Notes: generated by a model not told the origin, from the sequence alone. DNA of 64,000 nucleotides from Cordylochernes scorpioides (GCA_030710605.1 CP092870.1:15303570-15367569); one strand, 5' to 3'. Positions 10,158-22,800 are shown, counted from the first letter of the stretch. Translations and numbers: made by a program.

Positions 10158-10462
10158 CAAGAAGAAAGAAGAAGATTGCTATCTGACTCTTCAAGCACAT
10201 AGGACGATGCCCCTGGAAAGCGCCAGGAGCAGAGAAATGAGGAGATCCCCACTTCGACATCAACCTGGCTCTCAAGGAGATGCAAGGATGACCAGGAGCA
10301 AGAGACCGAGGAGGATTGCCCTACACCAACGGCCTCATCTACAAGAAATGGAAGGATGCAGAGGGACAACCAAGACCAGGATCCAGAGAAGAGCCTCCCT
10401 TCAATGCCAGCCGTGCATACAAGATATGGAAGGTAGTCAAGATACCTCGAAGGTTCCTGTAA
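10158..10462 (+). pseudogene. Integrase tail of element B, internally deleted
   Basis: From about 10158 the sequence matches the minus-strand copy: KKEEDCYLTLQA near 10170, then ATGCCCCTGGAA at 10207, where it jumps past about 370 bases to the RQELRNEE segment and continues to a conserved tail ending RRFL and TAA at 10460-10462. The deletion removes the NGYSPAEL and GDSVWIRD parts still present at 2270-2701. Confidence 0.75.
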
Positions 10463-10477
10463 AGTTAAGGGAGGAGA

Positions 10478-10634
10478 TGTGCAGAGTATTAGGCTCATAG
10501 ATTGTTGAGGCTCTGGAAACCAAAAGGAATAATACTCTGCTAGTGATCTCTTTTGACTTGTATATAACATATATAATATAATAGGAAATAAACTAATGCT
10601 TAGCTAATCTTGCCTCGTCTTGGATAACAACACA
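10478..10634 (+). repeat. 3' LTR of element B
   Basis: 157 bp, TGTGCAGAG...AACAACACA, preceded by the purine tract AAGGGAGGAGA. From 10503 on it matches the truncated 5' LTR at 2791-2921. Confidence 0.8.
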
Positions 10635-11552
10635 GGTAGGGCCAGGTCATCCATCACAGGTCAGGTGGATTGACCACAGGAAGGGAATCTCAGTCTCTGG
10701 CTCGGTGCTGCCAAGGCTAAAGGCGGCTTCAGGCTCCATCTCGACTACCTCGCAATCACCAGAGGTTTGTAGCTTAGATGGACAAAGGCGGGATATGGTT
10801 AGGTTAGGAAGGGTTCTGGGTGATTTTGGCATGATATGGTCACGAGGTGTCCTAACATATGCTAGAAAAATACATATCAGGAACTTCGAAGAATGTAGAA
10901 GAATTTTGAATTTTATATTGAATATCTTTGGCCTGGCTATCCCTCACTCTGTTTTATTGGCATCATGCCAACATTTGAAACTGGTTGTCACAATGCTGAT
11001 ATATAGTACAATGATATTATAGCACATGATTATATAGTAAAATAATTATATAGTATAACATATTATTGCGTCATGGTTGTGCACATTAAATATTCTAAAA
11101 AAATAGCCAACTAAAATTTATTTGACATATTACAAAATTTAATTGTTGAGAGGAAAGGAATAAAAAAATTGATTATATATATAAAAATAATTACCATATA
11201 GGGAAAAGTCGCCAACCATTGGTGGCGGTACTGTACTGTGGCTATCCTCTATATCTGCTGGATGGTAACTGACTCTTTTTAAAATTTTTGCGCCCTCTTA
11301 TGGATCAAACATACTGCGCCCCTATCAATTATGTGCTTTAAATATATATTGTGTGTTTATTTTTAAAATAAATTATAAATATTTTTTAGAACAGAAAGAA
11401 AAAAAAAGGCAAGGGTATGCCTGGATTTTCTAGATTTTTTTTTTATGGAGTTCTGGGTTTTTATCTTGTTTGATGGGAATTATTGTGAAGTCCAGCTCTT
11501 TTACTGTCTGATCATATTGTTTATGCTATCGCGCGGCTGACAGGTCTTGAAT
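10635..11552. other. Unassigned DNA between element B and palindrome
   Basis: The first 250 bases are GC-richer with an open frame to 11022 of no recognised family; the rest is AT-rich with simple TA tracts. No host exon is seen. Confidence 0.35.
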
Positions 11553-12243
11553 TGTCGCGTTCCCGTTTTTAGACCAATGGGGACGGAGCATGTAAGATGT
11601 GACTTAGTAAAAATTTCCTTATTAAGATATACAAGTGTGACATAAAAATAGACAAACATAGGATTTAAACAGCTAAGGTTATACTTGAGGAGATAGAATA
11701 TCAGATAGTATATAGGGTACAGAAGGACTCCAAGTGAAAAAACTTTCTTCCATGTTAGGCGTGAGAGGGACCCCCCCAAAGGGGGCACAGATCGGGGGAG
11801 GACCGTGATGGATTCCTTCCTGGAATGTAAAGAGCGTCGGGTGGTCGCGCGGACTTAACAAGGTCTATGGAATGTGGGATCCAACTTCTCAGGGGTATCG
11901 ACTTCCCCTTTGAAGAAAAAAAAAAAGATAATGATGGGCCCCCCCTTCGGGTGTCTGCCATCTTTAAGATATTCCTGGAATAATGTCCTTCCCCCGACTT
12001 TATTCGCGAAATCTCGTAAGACTTATTTCTTACTATTCTCCCTCATCATCAGACAACCCATGAAATCATTATTAAATTGGACAATCTATAAAGGACACCT
12101 TCTGGTGATTTAGCAACCCACTGAAGACGCTGGGAGCTATTTCATAGAGGAAAATTATAGCAACAGATCTCGATAATTTCTACAGATCAACTGTAATTAA
12201 ATTCATATTAAGGCATTTTTATAGCCCAAATAACACAAACAAT

Positions 12244-12734
12244 AGTCAAACATACAAATCTGTTTGCATCATGCCGTACCCTCTTAACAGCGTAACAATA
12301 GCCCGAGGAATTAGGAAATATGGTATAAAGGACATATTACAGAAACACACACCCAACATAGGCGCAATAGTCAGAAATCCCATTAAACAAAATAACCATA
12401 ACTCACCAATATACAACAGTCAAGCAATATACTCAATAGAATGCAACCAATGCAATAGTATGTACATAGGCGAAACCGGCAGACAAGTAATAGATAGAAT
12501 GAATGAGCACACCAGATCCATAAATAGAAAAGATAAAAAAAATTCCCTTTTATTCCAACACACTCAAAATGCAGGTCACACCTTCAACCCAAGTAACCCA
12601 AAAACCTTTTATACCATATAAACAACGAATAGAAAGGACTGTATTTAGAAGCTTTTTTATCATTAGAACACGCCAGCATCAATAGGCACATTGAAATTCC
12701 AGAATCATACACAGAACTCATAAATAGCAATTAA
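12244..12734 (+). pseudogene. Penelope-like GIY-YIG endonuclease end (left arm)
   Basis: Penelope-like elements join a reverse transcriptase to a GIY-YIG nuclease. Here only the linker and nuclease remain: YGIKDILQKH linker, then IYSIECNQCNSMYIGETGRQ with the paired cysteines typical of Penelope nucleases, RMNEHTRSI, and FQHTQNAGHTF with the finger histidines. The frame breaks at an in-frame TAA at 12619-12621; the matching tail (SYTELINSN) appears in another frame and ends at 12734. The right-arm copy shows one base is missing here. The reverse transcriptase is absent. Confidence 0.85.
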
Positions 12735-14041
12735 ACGTACACTTCCTCCATATTTAATACAGTAACTCTTGTTTCATAACTCTGTTCCATAGCTAATTCA
12801 AATTTCATAAGTTAAATTATTATATAATAGTTTTTACCTTAATTTAGAAATATGTAAATATTCTGGATACTTAGCATATATCAAGAAGTTAATAGTTCTT
12901 TTATGAAAATTTTGTAAGGATGTAAATATATTAGGTAAATATAGCAGCTACTAACGATTCACCACCATCGCGTTGCTCCTGTAGAAGGACCACCATACCC
13001 GAAAGCTAGAGCCTTATTAAGCGGAAAAAAAAAGAAAAATACGCAACCTCGGAGTTTTATTATTTGTCATAAAGATTTCGCAGAGGCTAAGATATTGGAA
13101 TTAGGTTACTATCTGGATATATATGGGAGGGACTCTATTTGTAAAGATTATACTAAAATTCAGCAAGATATGCTATAAAACAAGCAAGACTATAGACTTA
13201 TACTATTGACAATGACATTTGTAATATATTTAAAACAAAAAGGTCTACAATAAAATCATACAGGGAACAATCTATGAGTATAGGCAGCATGGGTCTTATT
13301 AGATTTTAAATCAAGATATGGTAAAATGGTAAATATGATGGAATAACGCACTGAAACACAGACAGGAGAACTGGCTCCTTTGGCAGGCACGTTCAGCAGT
13401 GTATGTTGGCCAGTAATTATTAGAAGACTTGATTATTAGTAACATTCCCTCCAAATAGATAAAAATCATACTATATTTCGTTTTAAAGAGTGAAAGAAGG
13501 ACAAATTCTTCACATAAAAGTACAAACATTACTAAAACCTAACAGATAGATACCCTCAAGGTAGCCCTAATAAAGTCGTATTTTGCAACTGTTGCTGTGT
13601 CAATATATCACAGCAAAGATATAGTACACAACTCTATTCCAACAGAGTCGGTAGTCCTATATTTAGTACAATTTGTGATAATAAGATGTGGGGGTAGTAC
13701 CATAAAACAGGAGAATGAAATATGTATGAGGGGAAACAAAATTCTCCATATGAGTTATAAATTAGATATTTATTCAGATTAAATTCAATTTTGGGAACAT
13801 TTCTATACTAGCGAGACATGCTATTTACATAATGATCTAGGTAGAGGTGACATGAGGTTACAAATTCGTCTTTATAAAGGGGGGGAACCTAGATCTCCAT
13901 CTATTCTAGCGGGACAAAATATACGAACCCTAACATTCCTTTTTAAGTCACTTAAAGCCCTTTAGGGCCCATTCAGAATCTAAATAGATTAGCTTCTGTT
14001 ATGAAAATAAAGGGGGGCTAAACCATAATGGCGAGGGGCTT

Positions 14042-14217
14042 ACCTTCTCTCGAAAGCGGCGGCAAGGTCTGGTCTCCTCTACGTCTCAGGCCCGACTGGC
14101 GGAATCTCTCCTGTCACTGAGCGACTCTGTGTATCTCTCTGATTTTGCCAAGAAAACCTCCTTTTATCCTTGCCTCCCTTCATTTTCATTCGCTCCTCAC
14201 GCCAAAGTTTCTATTGG
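14042..14217 (-). promoter_or_regulatory. Outward promoter and splice donor, left arm
   Basis: On the minus strand a CCAAT box (14217-14213) precedes a weak TATA-like AAAAG stretch near 14165, a GC-rich leader and a GAGAAG/GTAAGC donor (GT at 14043-14042). It mirrors the right-arm unit. This is motif evidence only. Confidence 0.4.
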
Positions 14218-15504
14218 CTGGCATTTTCATTCGTCGAAAGCAAACACGCACGTGATCATAACCACGCCTCCAAATTACCGTGTTGCCGCGCGGAAAAAAA
14301 AATTATATTGAAAAAAAAAACAAATTAAATTCCTTTAGTAAATTAAATAATATATATATCCCGAGTATTAAAAAAAAAAGGTTATTGATTTAGTGTTTAT
14401 ATGACAAATTGTTTTCCTTTGGTCACCTCTAACAAAAATGAGCGGGATATATGTACATATGGTACAGCAGCTCCCAACACGGATGTCTCTGGATGTCACC
14501 CGTGTCTTCCTCCCCACCAGGCATCAGCCTTCGGCATGGAAGTCTGGTGTCCTCAAGTGTCTAGTTTTTATTTGTACATGTGCTCTTTGTACATCCTTCG
14601 TCTCGGCCCTCCCGCAGCGGGCTTTGGGTCTTTATAAAGCATCGTCGGCCATCGTTGGGAGTTCTCCACCTAGGCAACAAACACTTCGGCGAGACACTGC
14701 GTATATATTTATATGATGTAATTGTTTACATCTTTGTTGGGTCTTGTCTGGTGGAAAATCTGACCCAACAGAATCATCTCACACAGGTCCGCCTCCATCA
14801 CTGTGGGACTCTTGGCGTTAGGGTGTAGGAGGCCACATGGGATGAGGTAGTCAGTAGGAAAGGCCAGCGAAGTCTATAGGCCATTCTTTATATACTTCTT
14901 AGGCCAAAATCTTCAGCTCTCACAACAGGCTTGTGGTGTAGTTCCTCACACACACTTCCTGGTCTGTGGTGAGCTTGTTGGGTCAGATTTTCCACCAGAC
15001 AAGACCCAACAAAGATGTAAACAATTACATCATATAAATATATACGCAGTGTCTCGCCGAAGTGTTTGTTGCCTAGGTGGAGAACTCCCAACGATGGCCG
15101 ACGATGCTTTATAAAGACCCAAAGCCCGAGATGAAGGATGTACAAATAAAAACTAGACACTTGAGGACACCAGACTTCCATGCCGAAGGCTGATGCCTGG
15201 TGGGGAGGAAGACACGGGTGACATCCAGAGACATCCGTGCTGGGAGCTGCTGTACCATATTTACATATATCCCCCTCATTTTTGTTAGAGGTGACCAAAG
15301 GAAAACAATTTGTCATATAAACACTAAATCAATAACCTTTTTTTTTTTTAATACTCGGGATATATATATTATTTAATTTACTAAAGGAATTTAATTTGTC
15401 TTTTTTTTTCAATATACAAATTTTTTTTTCGCGCGGCAACACGGTAATTTGGAGGCGTGGTCATGATCACGTGCGTGTTTGTTTTCGACGAATGAAAATG
15501 CCAG

Positions 15505-15681
15505 CCAATAGAAACTTTGGCGTGAGGAGCGAATGAAAATGAAGGGAGGCAAGGATAAAAGGAGGTTTTCTTGGCAAAATCAAAAGATATACACAGAGTC
15601 GCTCAGTGACAGGAGAATTTCCGCCAGTCGGGCCTGAGACGTAGAGGAGACCAGACCTTGCCGCCGCTTTCGAGAGAAGGT
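15505..15681 (+). promoter_or_regulatory. Outward promoter and splice donor, right arm
   Basis: CCAAT at 15505-15509, ATAAAAG at 15555-15561, then a GC-rich leader with no ATG-led frame and a strong donor GAGAAG/GTAAGC with GT at 15680-15681. Transcription would run outward, antisense to the nuclease in this arm. Penelope terminal repeats are known to carry a promoter and a short 5' intron, so this may be that unit in an unusual orientation. Confidence 0.45.
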
Positions 15682-16986
15682 AAGCCCCTCGCCATTATGG
15701 TTTAGCCCCCCTTTATTTTTCGAACAGAAGCTAATCTATTTAGATTCTGAATGGGCCCTAAGGGGCTTTAAGTGACTTAAAAAGGAATGTTAGGGTTCGT
15801 ATATTTTGTCCCGCTAGAATAGATGGAGATCTAGGTTCCCCCCTTTTTTAAAGATGAATTTGTAACCTTATGTCACCTCTACCTAGATCATTATGTAAAT
15901 AGCATGTCTCGCCAGTATGAAATGTCCCCAAATTTTTTGAATTTAATCTGAATAAATATCTAGTACATATGGAGAATTTGTTTCCTCTCATACATATTTC
16001 ATTCTTCTGTTTTATGGTACTACCCCCACACCTTAATTTCACAAATTGTACTAAATATAGAACTACCGACTCTGTTGGAATAGAGTTGTGTACTATATCT
16101 TTGCTGTGATATATTGACACAGCAACAGTTGCAAAATACGACTTTATTAGGGCTACCTTGAGGGTATCTATCTGTCAGGTTTTAGTAATGTTTGTACTTT
16201 TATGTGAAGAATTTGTCCTTCTTTCACTCTTTAAAAATGTAATACAGTATGATTTTTATCTATTTGGAGAGAATGTTACTAATAATCAAGTCTTCTAATA
16301 ATTACTGGCCAACATACACTGCTGAACGTGTCTGCCAAAGGAGCCAGTTCTCCTGTCTGTGTTTCAGTGCGTTATTCCATCATATTTACCATTATACCAT
16401 ATCTTGATTTAAAATCTAACAAGACCCATGCTGCCTATACTCATAGATTGTTCCCTGTATGATTTTATTGCAGACCCTTTTTTTTGTTTTAAATATATTA
16501 CAAATGTCATTGTCAATAGTATAAGTCTATAGTCTTGCTTGTTTTATAGCATATCTTGCTGAATTTTAGTATAATCTTTACAAATAGAGTCCCTCCCATA
16601 TATATCCAGATAGTAACCTAATTCCAATAATTTAGCCTCTGCGAAATCTTTATGACAAATAATAAAACTCCGAGGTTGCGTATCTTTTTCCTGTTTAACC
16701 GCTTAATAAGGCCCTAGCCCTCGGGTATGGTGGTCCTTCTACAGGAGCAACGCGATGGTGGTGAATCGTTAGTAGCTGCTATATATTTACCTAACATATC
16801 TACATCTTTACAAATTTTTCTTAAAGAACTATTAATTTCTTGATATATGCTAAGTATCCAGACTATCTACACATTTCTAAACTAAGGTAAAAACTATTAT
16901 ATAATAATTTAACTTATGAAATTTGAATTAGTTATGGAGCAGAGTTATGAAACAAGAGTTACTGTATTAAATATGGGGAAGTGTAC

Positions 16987-17330
16987 GTTTAATTGCTATT
17001 TATGAGTTCTGTGTATGATTCTGGAATTTCAAAGTACCTATTGATGCCGACGTGTTTTAATGATAAAGAGGCTTCTAAGTACAGTCCTTTCTGTTCGTTG
17101 TTTATATTGGTATAAAAGGTTTTTGGGTTACTTAGGTTGAAGGTGTGACCTGTATTTTGAGTGTGCTGGAATAAAAGTGAATTTTTATCCTTTCTATTTA
17201 TGGATCTGGTGTCCTCATTCATTCTATCTATTACTGGTCTGCCGGTTTCGACTATGTACATACTATTGCATTGGTTGCATTCTATTGAGTATATTGTTTG
17301 ACTATTGTTTGTGTTATTTGGGTTGTAAAA
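16987..17330 (-). pseudogene. Penelope-like GIY-YIG endonuclease end (right arm)
   Basis: Minus-strand counterpart of the left-arm nuclease. It reads MYIVETGRPVIDRMNEDTRSI (YIVET instead of YIGET, so the motif glycine is lost), FQHTQNTGHTF, and an unbroken tail to SYTELINSN. The upstream Cys-pair segment is present near 17270-17290. Reverse transcriptase sequence is not seen. Confidence 0.8.
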
Positions 17331-17998
17331 TGCCTTATTATGAATCTATTTACAATTGATCTGTAGAAATTATAGAGATCTATTGCTATAATTTTCCTCT
17401 ATGAAATAGTTCCCAGCGCCTTCAGTGGGTTGTTAAATCGCCAGAAGGTGTCTTTTATAGGTTGTACAATTTAATAATGATTTCATGGGTTGTCTGATGT
17501 TGAGGGAAATTGGTAAGGAATAAGTCGCACCAGATTTCGCGAATAAAGTCGAGGGAGGACATTATTCCAGGAATATCTTAGAAGATGGCAGACACCCAAA
17601 AGGGGGGCCCATCATTATCTATTTTTCTTCAAAGGGGAAGTCGATACCCCTGAGAAGTTGGATCCCACATTCCAGAGAGACCTTGTTAAGTCCGCGCGAC
17701 ACCCGGCGCCCCAAACATTCCAGGAAGGACCTGTCAACGGGCCTCCCTGACGCTGGGCCTCCTTTGGGGATTTCCACCCACGCCTGGCATGGATGAAAGT
17801 TTTACTTGGAGCTGCAACTCTAAAATCCTTCTGTACCTTGTATATTATCTGATATTCCATCTTCAAGTATAACCTTAGCTGCTTAAATCCTATATTTGTC
17901 TATTTCTATGTCACACTTGTATATCTCAATAAGGAAATTTTTACTAAGTCACATCATACATGCTCCGTTCCCATTGGTCTAAAAACGGGAACGCGACA

Positions 17999-18025
17999 GT
18001 GGCGCCCGCCGCGGGGCACGAATTT
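17999..18025 (+). other. tRNA-Lys-type primer-site motif at palindrome edge
   Basis: Right after the arm's ...GCGACA end comes GTGGCGCCCGCCGCGGGGCAC. TGGCGCCC followed by GGGGC resembles the primer site complementary to tRNA-Lys seen in many LTR elements, with a diverged middle. No element body follows. Confidence 0.4.
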
Positions 18026-18591
18026 AGTATATATATATCTCATCTTAAAATACTGTAGAAATATATACCTAATGAAAAGCCATAATATTTAATTATTTAA
18101 TTAATTAAATTGGTGAAGTAGTTCACACCCTGAGTTAAGAGTCTATATCTAGAGTGACTTACAAAATTTCCAGCGGTCTTACTTAAGGAATGTCATGTTG
18201 TTGCCTGTGATTTCCGTTAAGTTTAAGAGCTATTCATAGCGCCCTTTCAGTTTTCTAACCACACCTACTGTTATGATTTTAAATCGTGAATTTTAATTTA
18301 TGCTTTCCGTTTCACTGGTATTTTATCGGGCAATAAAGGTTAAGTTGAGGCGATGTCTACCACATCACTCGCCGCTGTCATTTACGATTCACATTGTTTG
18401 TGACAAAGCCTTAATAATATCATTGATTTCTGATATCAAAGTAAAACATTTATGGGGATGAGTATCGTTTATTCAGGTCTTCTCAAGCTTTCGGGCTTGT
18501 CCGCCCTTCTACAGGAGAAACATATACAATATATCAAGAAAATGTAACGCCGCCTGATGCTAAAACTATTATGATTCTATGTACATATATA
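18026..18591. other. Unassigned DNA
   Basis: AT-rich, with no frame or repeat recognised. It ends in TATA, the left copy of the 4-bp duplication flanking the next element. Confidence 0.35.
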
Positions 18592-19402
18592 TGTGATGAT
18601 TTAAGACCATGGAATTGTTGTAAATAGTCTAGATATCTACTACCACATGTTCCACCCCATGACTGTATATAACTTCTTATGTACTGCACATAGAAAGCCT
18701 CAACTAACATCAATCTGTACCGCGTAAGAATCTAATAAAGTATTGCAACTGCACAGATAGAAGGAATGGAGAGAGACAGGAGAAAGTTAAGGTTAAAACA
18801 AATCAGGCTTAGAGGATCGTAGAAGTCAAACCTAAGAGGTAGGCCTAGAAGAGAACATAATTATTAATAACGCCACAGTTAACCTTCTGACCCCGGACAC
18901 CCTGCGAGCTAAGTTTAAACCAATATTTCCGGACAAGACAGGACGTATCTTGTGACCAGAAGTTATAAAAGTTTGAGAGACGCCCAATTTCCGGAACAAG
19001 ACCGGACGTATTTCTTCCGTCAAAGAGATAAGCCAGGCCCAATCAGAAGACAATACCTAAGTAGGTCAACCAATAGCCCACTACCACGTGAAAAAGTCCC
19101 ACCAATTAGGAAAGAATCACCTAAATAGGTCAGCCAATTAGAAAGCAGCAAGGTCGTGGTGTTAAATCGAGGACCTAGAATTGTCAGTCTTCGCTTGGAA
19201 CTCAACGGTAACACTTGCTCTAAAATCTCTCTCTCCTCATCCCATTCCTTCTTGACGTCAGACGCTTTTAGTGGAATCTCTGTTTGTTTATTTCACCTTT
19301 GGCCCAGCAGTGTCGCCTTCCACCACGACTGCACGGGAGAGTTGACATCGAGGTTCGTCGAGCATCAGGTAACACTGGTCCCAGAGGTCCCAAGATATCA
19401 CA
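18592..19402 (+). repeat. Left LTR of element C
   Basis: 811 bp. TATATAA near 18666 and AATAAA near 18732. The GAGAG-rich 3' half ends CAAGATATCACA. Small open frames in it occur identically in the right LTR and are not taken as genes. Confidence 0.9.
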
Positions 19403-19483
19403 GACTCCCCCGTAACGAAGAGTCGACAGGATAGTGGACGCCAAGGTACAAGTAAGCAAATAGACCATTGTCTGTACAGAAAG

Positions 19484-19891
19484 ATGGAACAGGGAAGAGA
19501 GGAGGATCCAAAGGAACCAATGGAGTCCGATCCCGACTCCGAAAGTGGCGGAAACCCCACTTTTCCGAAGAAAGAAAACACTCTCGGTAAGACGCAGGAA
19601 ATCGCCCCCGGCCAGGAAGACGTCACACCCCCGCCGCCGGTGTCAGATGTCCTGGGGAGGTTGACCAGGACGCGACATCAGCTTTCTGCCGTGACCGGAC
19701 ATCGCGAGAGGTGGAATCGCTACGATGGTTCGTACGAGGCGCAGAGCTTCTTCACCAACTACGACGCCCAAGCAGATCGGGCCCAACTACAATACTCTAC
19801 AAGACTGAGAAAGCCACCAAACCTCCTGCAAGCACCCCTCCGAGTTACCAACACGCGAGCGTATGTTACCTGCTCCCCCGACCTTCTCTAA
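19484..19891 (+). CDS. Short gag-position protein of element C
   Basis: This 135-codon frame begins 81 bases after the left LTR. The product is acidic and proline-rich at the start (EQGREEDPKEPMESDPDSESGG, then PPPPVSDVLGRLTRTRHQLS), then more aromatic (RWNRYDGSYEAQSFFTNYDAQ) and basic at the end. I recognise no domain. Its position after the LTR and leader suggests a truncated Gag amino terminus, perhaps kept for packaging. GC content is clearly higher than in the rest of the interior, which supports coding history. It may be non-functional. Confidence 0.45.
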   Translation: MEQGREEDPKEPMESDPDSESGGNPTFPKKENTLGKTQEIAPGQEDVTPPPPVSDVLGRLTRTRHQLSAVTGHRERWNRYDGSYEAQSFFTNYDAQADRAQLQYSTRLRKPPNLLQAPLRVTNTRAYVTCSPDLL

Positions 19892-22800
19892 ACCACGAGC
19901 CCAGCGCAAGCAATGAACTCTTAACTGTCCCAAGGAACCTCCAACTATGACAACAGACCAGTCCTGTCCCGACATACAAGACAGCATCACAGTAGGTTCC
20001 TCCTTCTATAATTTTTGTTGAACAATTGCTCGTTCGAGCTGAACTGTCCAATAATGTAAACCTACTCTACTACTTTATACAGGAGCATCTATCGCTATAA
20101 TTAGGCAGAATACTTTTAAAATAATAGAAATCAGTTTGTAAAAGAAAAATACCTGTTCAGCCATTTAACTTAACTATTAACGCCATAGCTAACAATATTT
20201 TCACCATAGATTATATCTTTTTAAACGTAAAAATAAGTAACATAACGCGGAATCTAAAATTCCATATCATCGATACACCCTTGCCTTTTATCATTTTATT
20301 CCTTAATTCCATAAAACGATTTCTACTAATTATAAACTGTTCTCAGCTACTCCTGTATCAATATAATGTACCTCTACCAACTACCTTGTACCAATTCACT
20401 TCGTGCAAGCAACACATGTCCCATGGACAGGTTAATACAACTGTCCCATTTACTAAATTTTCCCCTCCTGGAACGGGTTGCTCACACGTGGTGAACTCCA
20501 ACACTCTTATTTAATATTATTGTAATGTTACTAATCCCATGTTCAACGCCTCTATGTCCTTTTCTTTCATAGCTTTAGACAGAAGTAACTTAATTCACAT
20601 CCTTCCAAAACTATTCCAATCGTTAAATTCCCACATAACTACACTCCTTCCTTTCACATGCATATTTAAATATCGACAAATCGCTCTCAACAAAATAAAC
20701 AACACCCTCTCACATCACTTTTTCCAATTGGCACAATTTTCAATGCGCGACTTCACACCCAAATCAAATTTCGAGCCACACAAGCTTTATAACGTCGCCA
20801 CACTAAACACACACACAAAAAATTATTTTTTTCACATTAAACGTGTCATATCCACTAACAATATAAAAATTATCGATATGTTCGTACAACCAGCACCCAT
20901 GACTTTAGTAAATTTGTTATTCTTAGTGTAACAGGTTAGATTTTGTACAAAACAGAGACTTCACGCGACACCTTTTCATTTACAATTTTTTCGCTTCGTG
21001 TCACAGCGCCACACCACTAAACTCTTTCAATTTTCAGGCCAAAGACGCCTTCACCACGCCTGTGACACATTTATTTAACCACACATTGTTCACGTCGATA
21101 GTCGCAATTTCACTCAATTCTAACCTGATATCATTGAATAACATTTTTACTAAGTCCGCCAAAAACCATTCGATTTAATAACAGATACAATATCCGAATT
21201 TTCGGAATACAAACACAAATCGAACAAATGCTTGAACACAGGATAACTCAACCTCTGTATCTCCCTATATCAATCCCATAACGCTTTTCACCAAAAGTGA
21301 CAAATCAAAACGCTTTTGCGTTTACAATTATAGAATTAATATCTCCGAACGTAGTTCGAATTAACTTCCAATAAGTTGAAAGAAAGCAAGCAAGCCCCCT
21401 CGCTCCCCCCCCTTGACCTACATCCGGAATCGCATTAAAAATAGCTTCGCTTCCCCTCGCCCCCCCGAGCAAACAAACAGCCGACATCTTGTTACATCCG
21501 TCGCCACCCCGTGTTCTCTAATGAACTTTCGTCAGCTAATAAATTAAATATTAGTGCGTGCCAAAGACAACATTTTACTTACAAAAATCACACACACCCA
21601 CATAAGTTTAAAAAAAAAAAAAACAAAAAAAAAAACGACAACATTAGGACTCGACGAGTTTCACAGTTGGAAACAATGTGATCCACGAGTCACGTCAAAC
21701 ATAAAACAAATTCGATAAGTTAGAAAAACTTAGGCCAACAAGACCAAAGATATCAATCGAGGACAATTTAAAGCTCTCTCTACCCATTCCAAAAAAAAAA
21801 AATAGGAACATTACGTTTGGCCTACAACTTTCCATTCTTTCACGATATATAATTTCTATGTATAATCTTACTTACTCTTCTTTCTCGATGAACATTTTTT
21901 AAAATTTTTCATTTTACTAATCTTGTATATAATCATTATATAACTCTTATAATTGTTTTTTTTTTTAACGTCAACCAATTAGTTTAGATTATTGTCTTTT
22001 TTTTTATTTTTCTTTACCAAAACTTATTTACGTTTGCTTTATGACTCTATTTTATAATCAACTTTATATTTTATCTTTCATATCTAATAATCTCAAGTTT
22101 ATATTTCATGCTTATATCACTAATTTGCATTTATCATTTTATATTTTCTCTCACTTTATAAATTAGATGTTATTTACATTGTTTCATCTTCCGCTACCAT
22201 GTCAATGCTATCGAGTACATTATTGCTCATTATAAGTTTTCATTTAATATTTTCACTTTCTAGTACCCCTTATATACTGCTGTAGTGTGTTAATCTTTGT
22301 ATCATATCATCACTATTTTTACTTTTTTTTTAAAGATTACTTTGCATTTAACTTCGCAATTCTATTTTCGATTTTTCAAATCCTTTAACGCTATATGCAA
22401 AGCCTTAATTTCGCAATTTCATATCTCAATGATATATTCTTTTATAATCAAACTAAAAATCATATCTAAAAACAGGGCAATCTTCAATAACCTCTTAAAC
22501 AACCACTTTAAAGGTTACTTCTTAATAAATACTAACCCTTTTCCGCAGGACTTTTTAACTCCTTCGCAGGCTAGACTTGACCTACTTTGATTTCGTAATT
22601 AACAATCTTGTCACACCGTCCCCCGGATTTACCTATCCCTACTTCTGGCTTGGATACGTGCAAATTGTATTTTTTTTTATTCCAGGGCACTCTCATGCCA
22701 CACGCTGGCACATTTTTATTTTTTTTTATTTTACTCTTTTTCTCGCTAAGCCCCTGACGACTCTAATTAAAACTTTGATTTCTGGTCACTGATCTTCGCC

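Larger units (their letters stand above)
2791..10634 (+). mobile_element. Decayed K02A2.6-like gypsy element (B) with nested insertion
   Basis: Order: LTR lacking its first 25 bases (2791-2921), tRNA-Leu primer site, 73-bp leader array, gag and protease remnants, a captured zinc-knuckle block, integrase C-terminal tail, 3' LTR. Reverse transcriptase, RNase H and most of integrase are absent, so it is non-autonomous. Element A (3455-8529) is inserted between leader and gag. Flanking bases show no target duplication, consistent with loss of the true 5' end. Confidence 0.8.
11553..17998. mobile_element. 6.4-kb palindrome of Penelope-like element DNA
   Basis: Two inverted arms (11553-14770 and 14977-17998) flank a 206-bp spacer. 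Outer ends match (TGTCGCGTTCCCG at 11553; CGGGAACGCGACA ending at 17998), as do the inner ends (TGTTGGGTCTTGTCTGG facing its complement). The arms differ by scattered substitutions and indels, so the repeat is real but not newly formed. Each arm holds the 3' end of a Penelope-like coding region aimed at the centre. Confidence 0.85.

Noticed and set aside
14401-15316. Matching open frames in both palindrome arms
   Set aside because: Similar frames (MTNCFPLVTSNKNE...) occur in both arms only because the arms are inverted copies; no domain, and they overlap the spacer.
18832-19214. Genes inside the element C LTRs
   Set aside because: The same small frames recur identically in both LTRs and show no domain; they are by-products of the LTR sequence.
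20281-20931. Proteins in the interior of element C
   Set aside because: Open frames arise from the G-poor, stop-poor composition; residues are low-complexity and have no motif.
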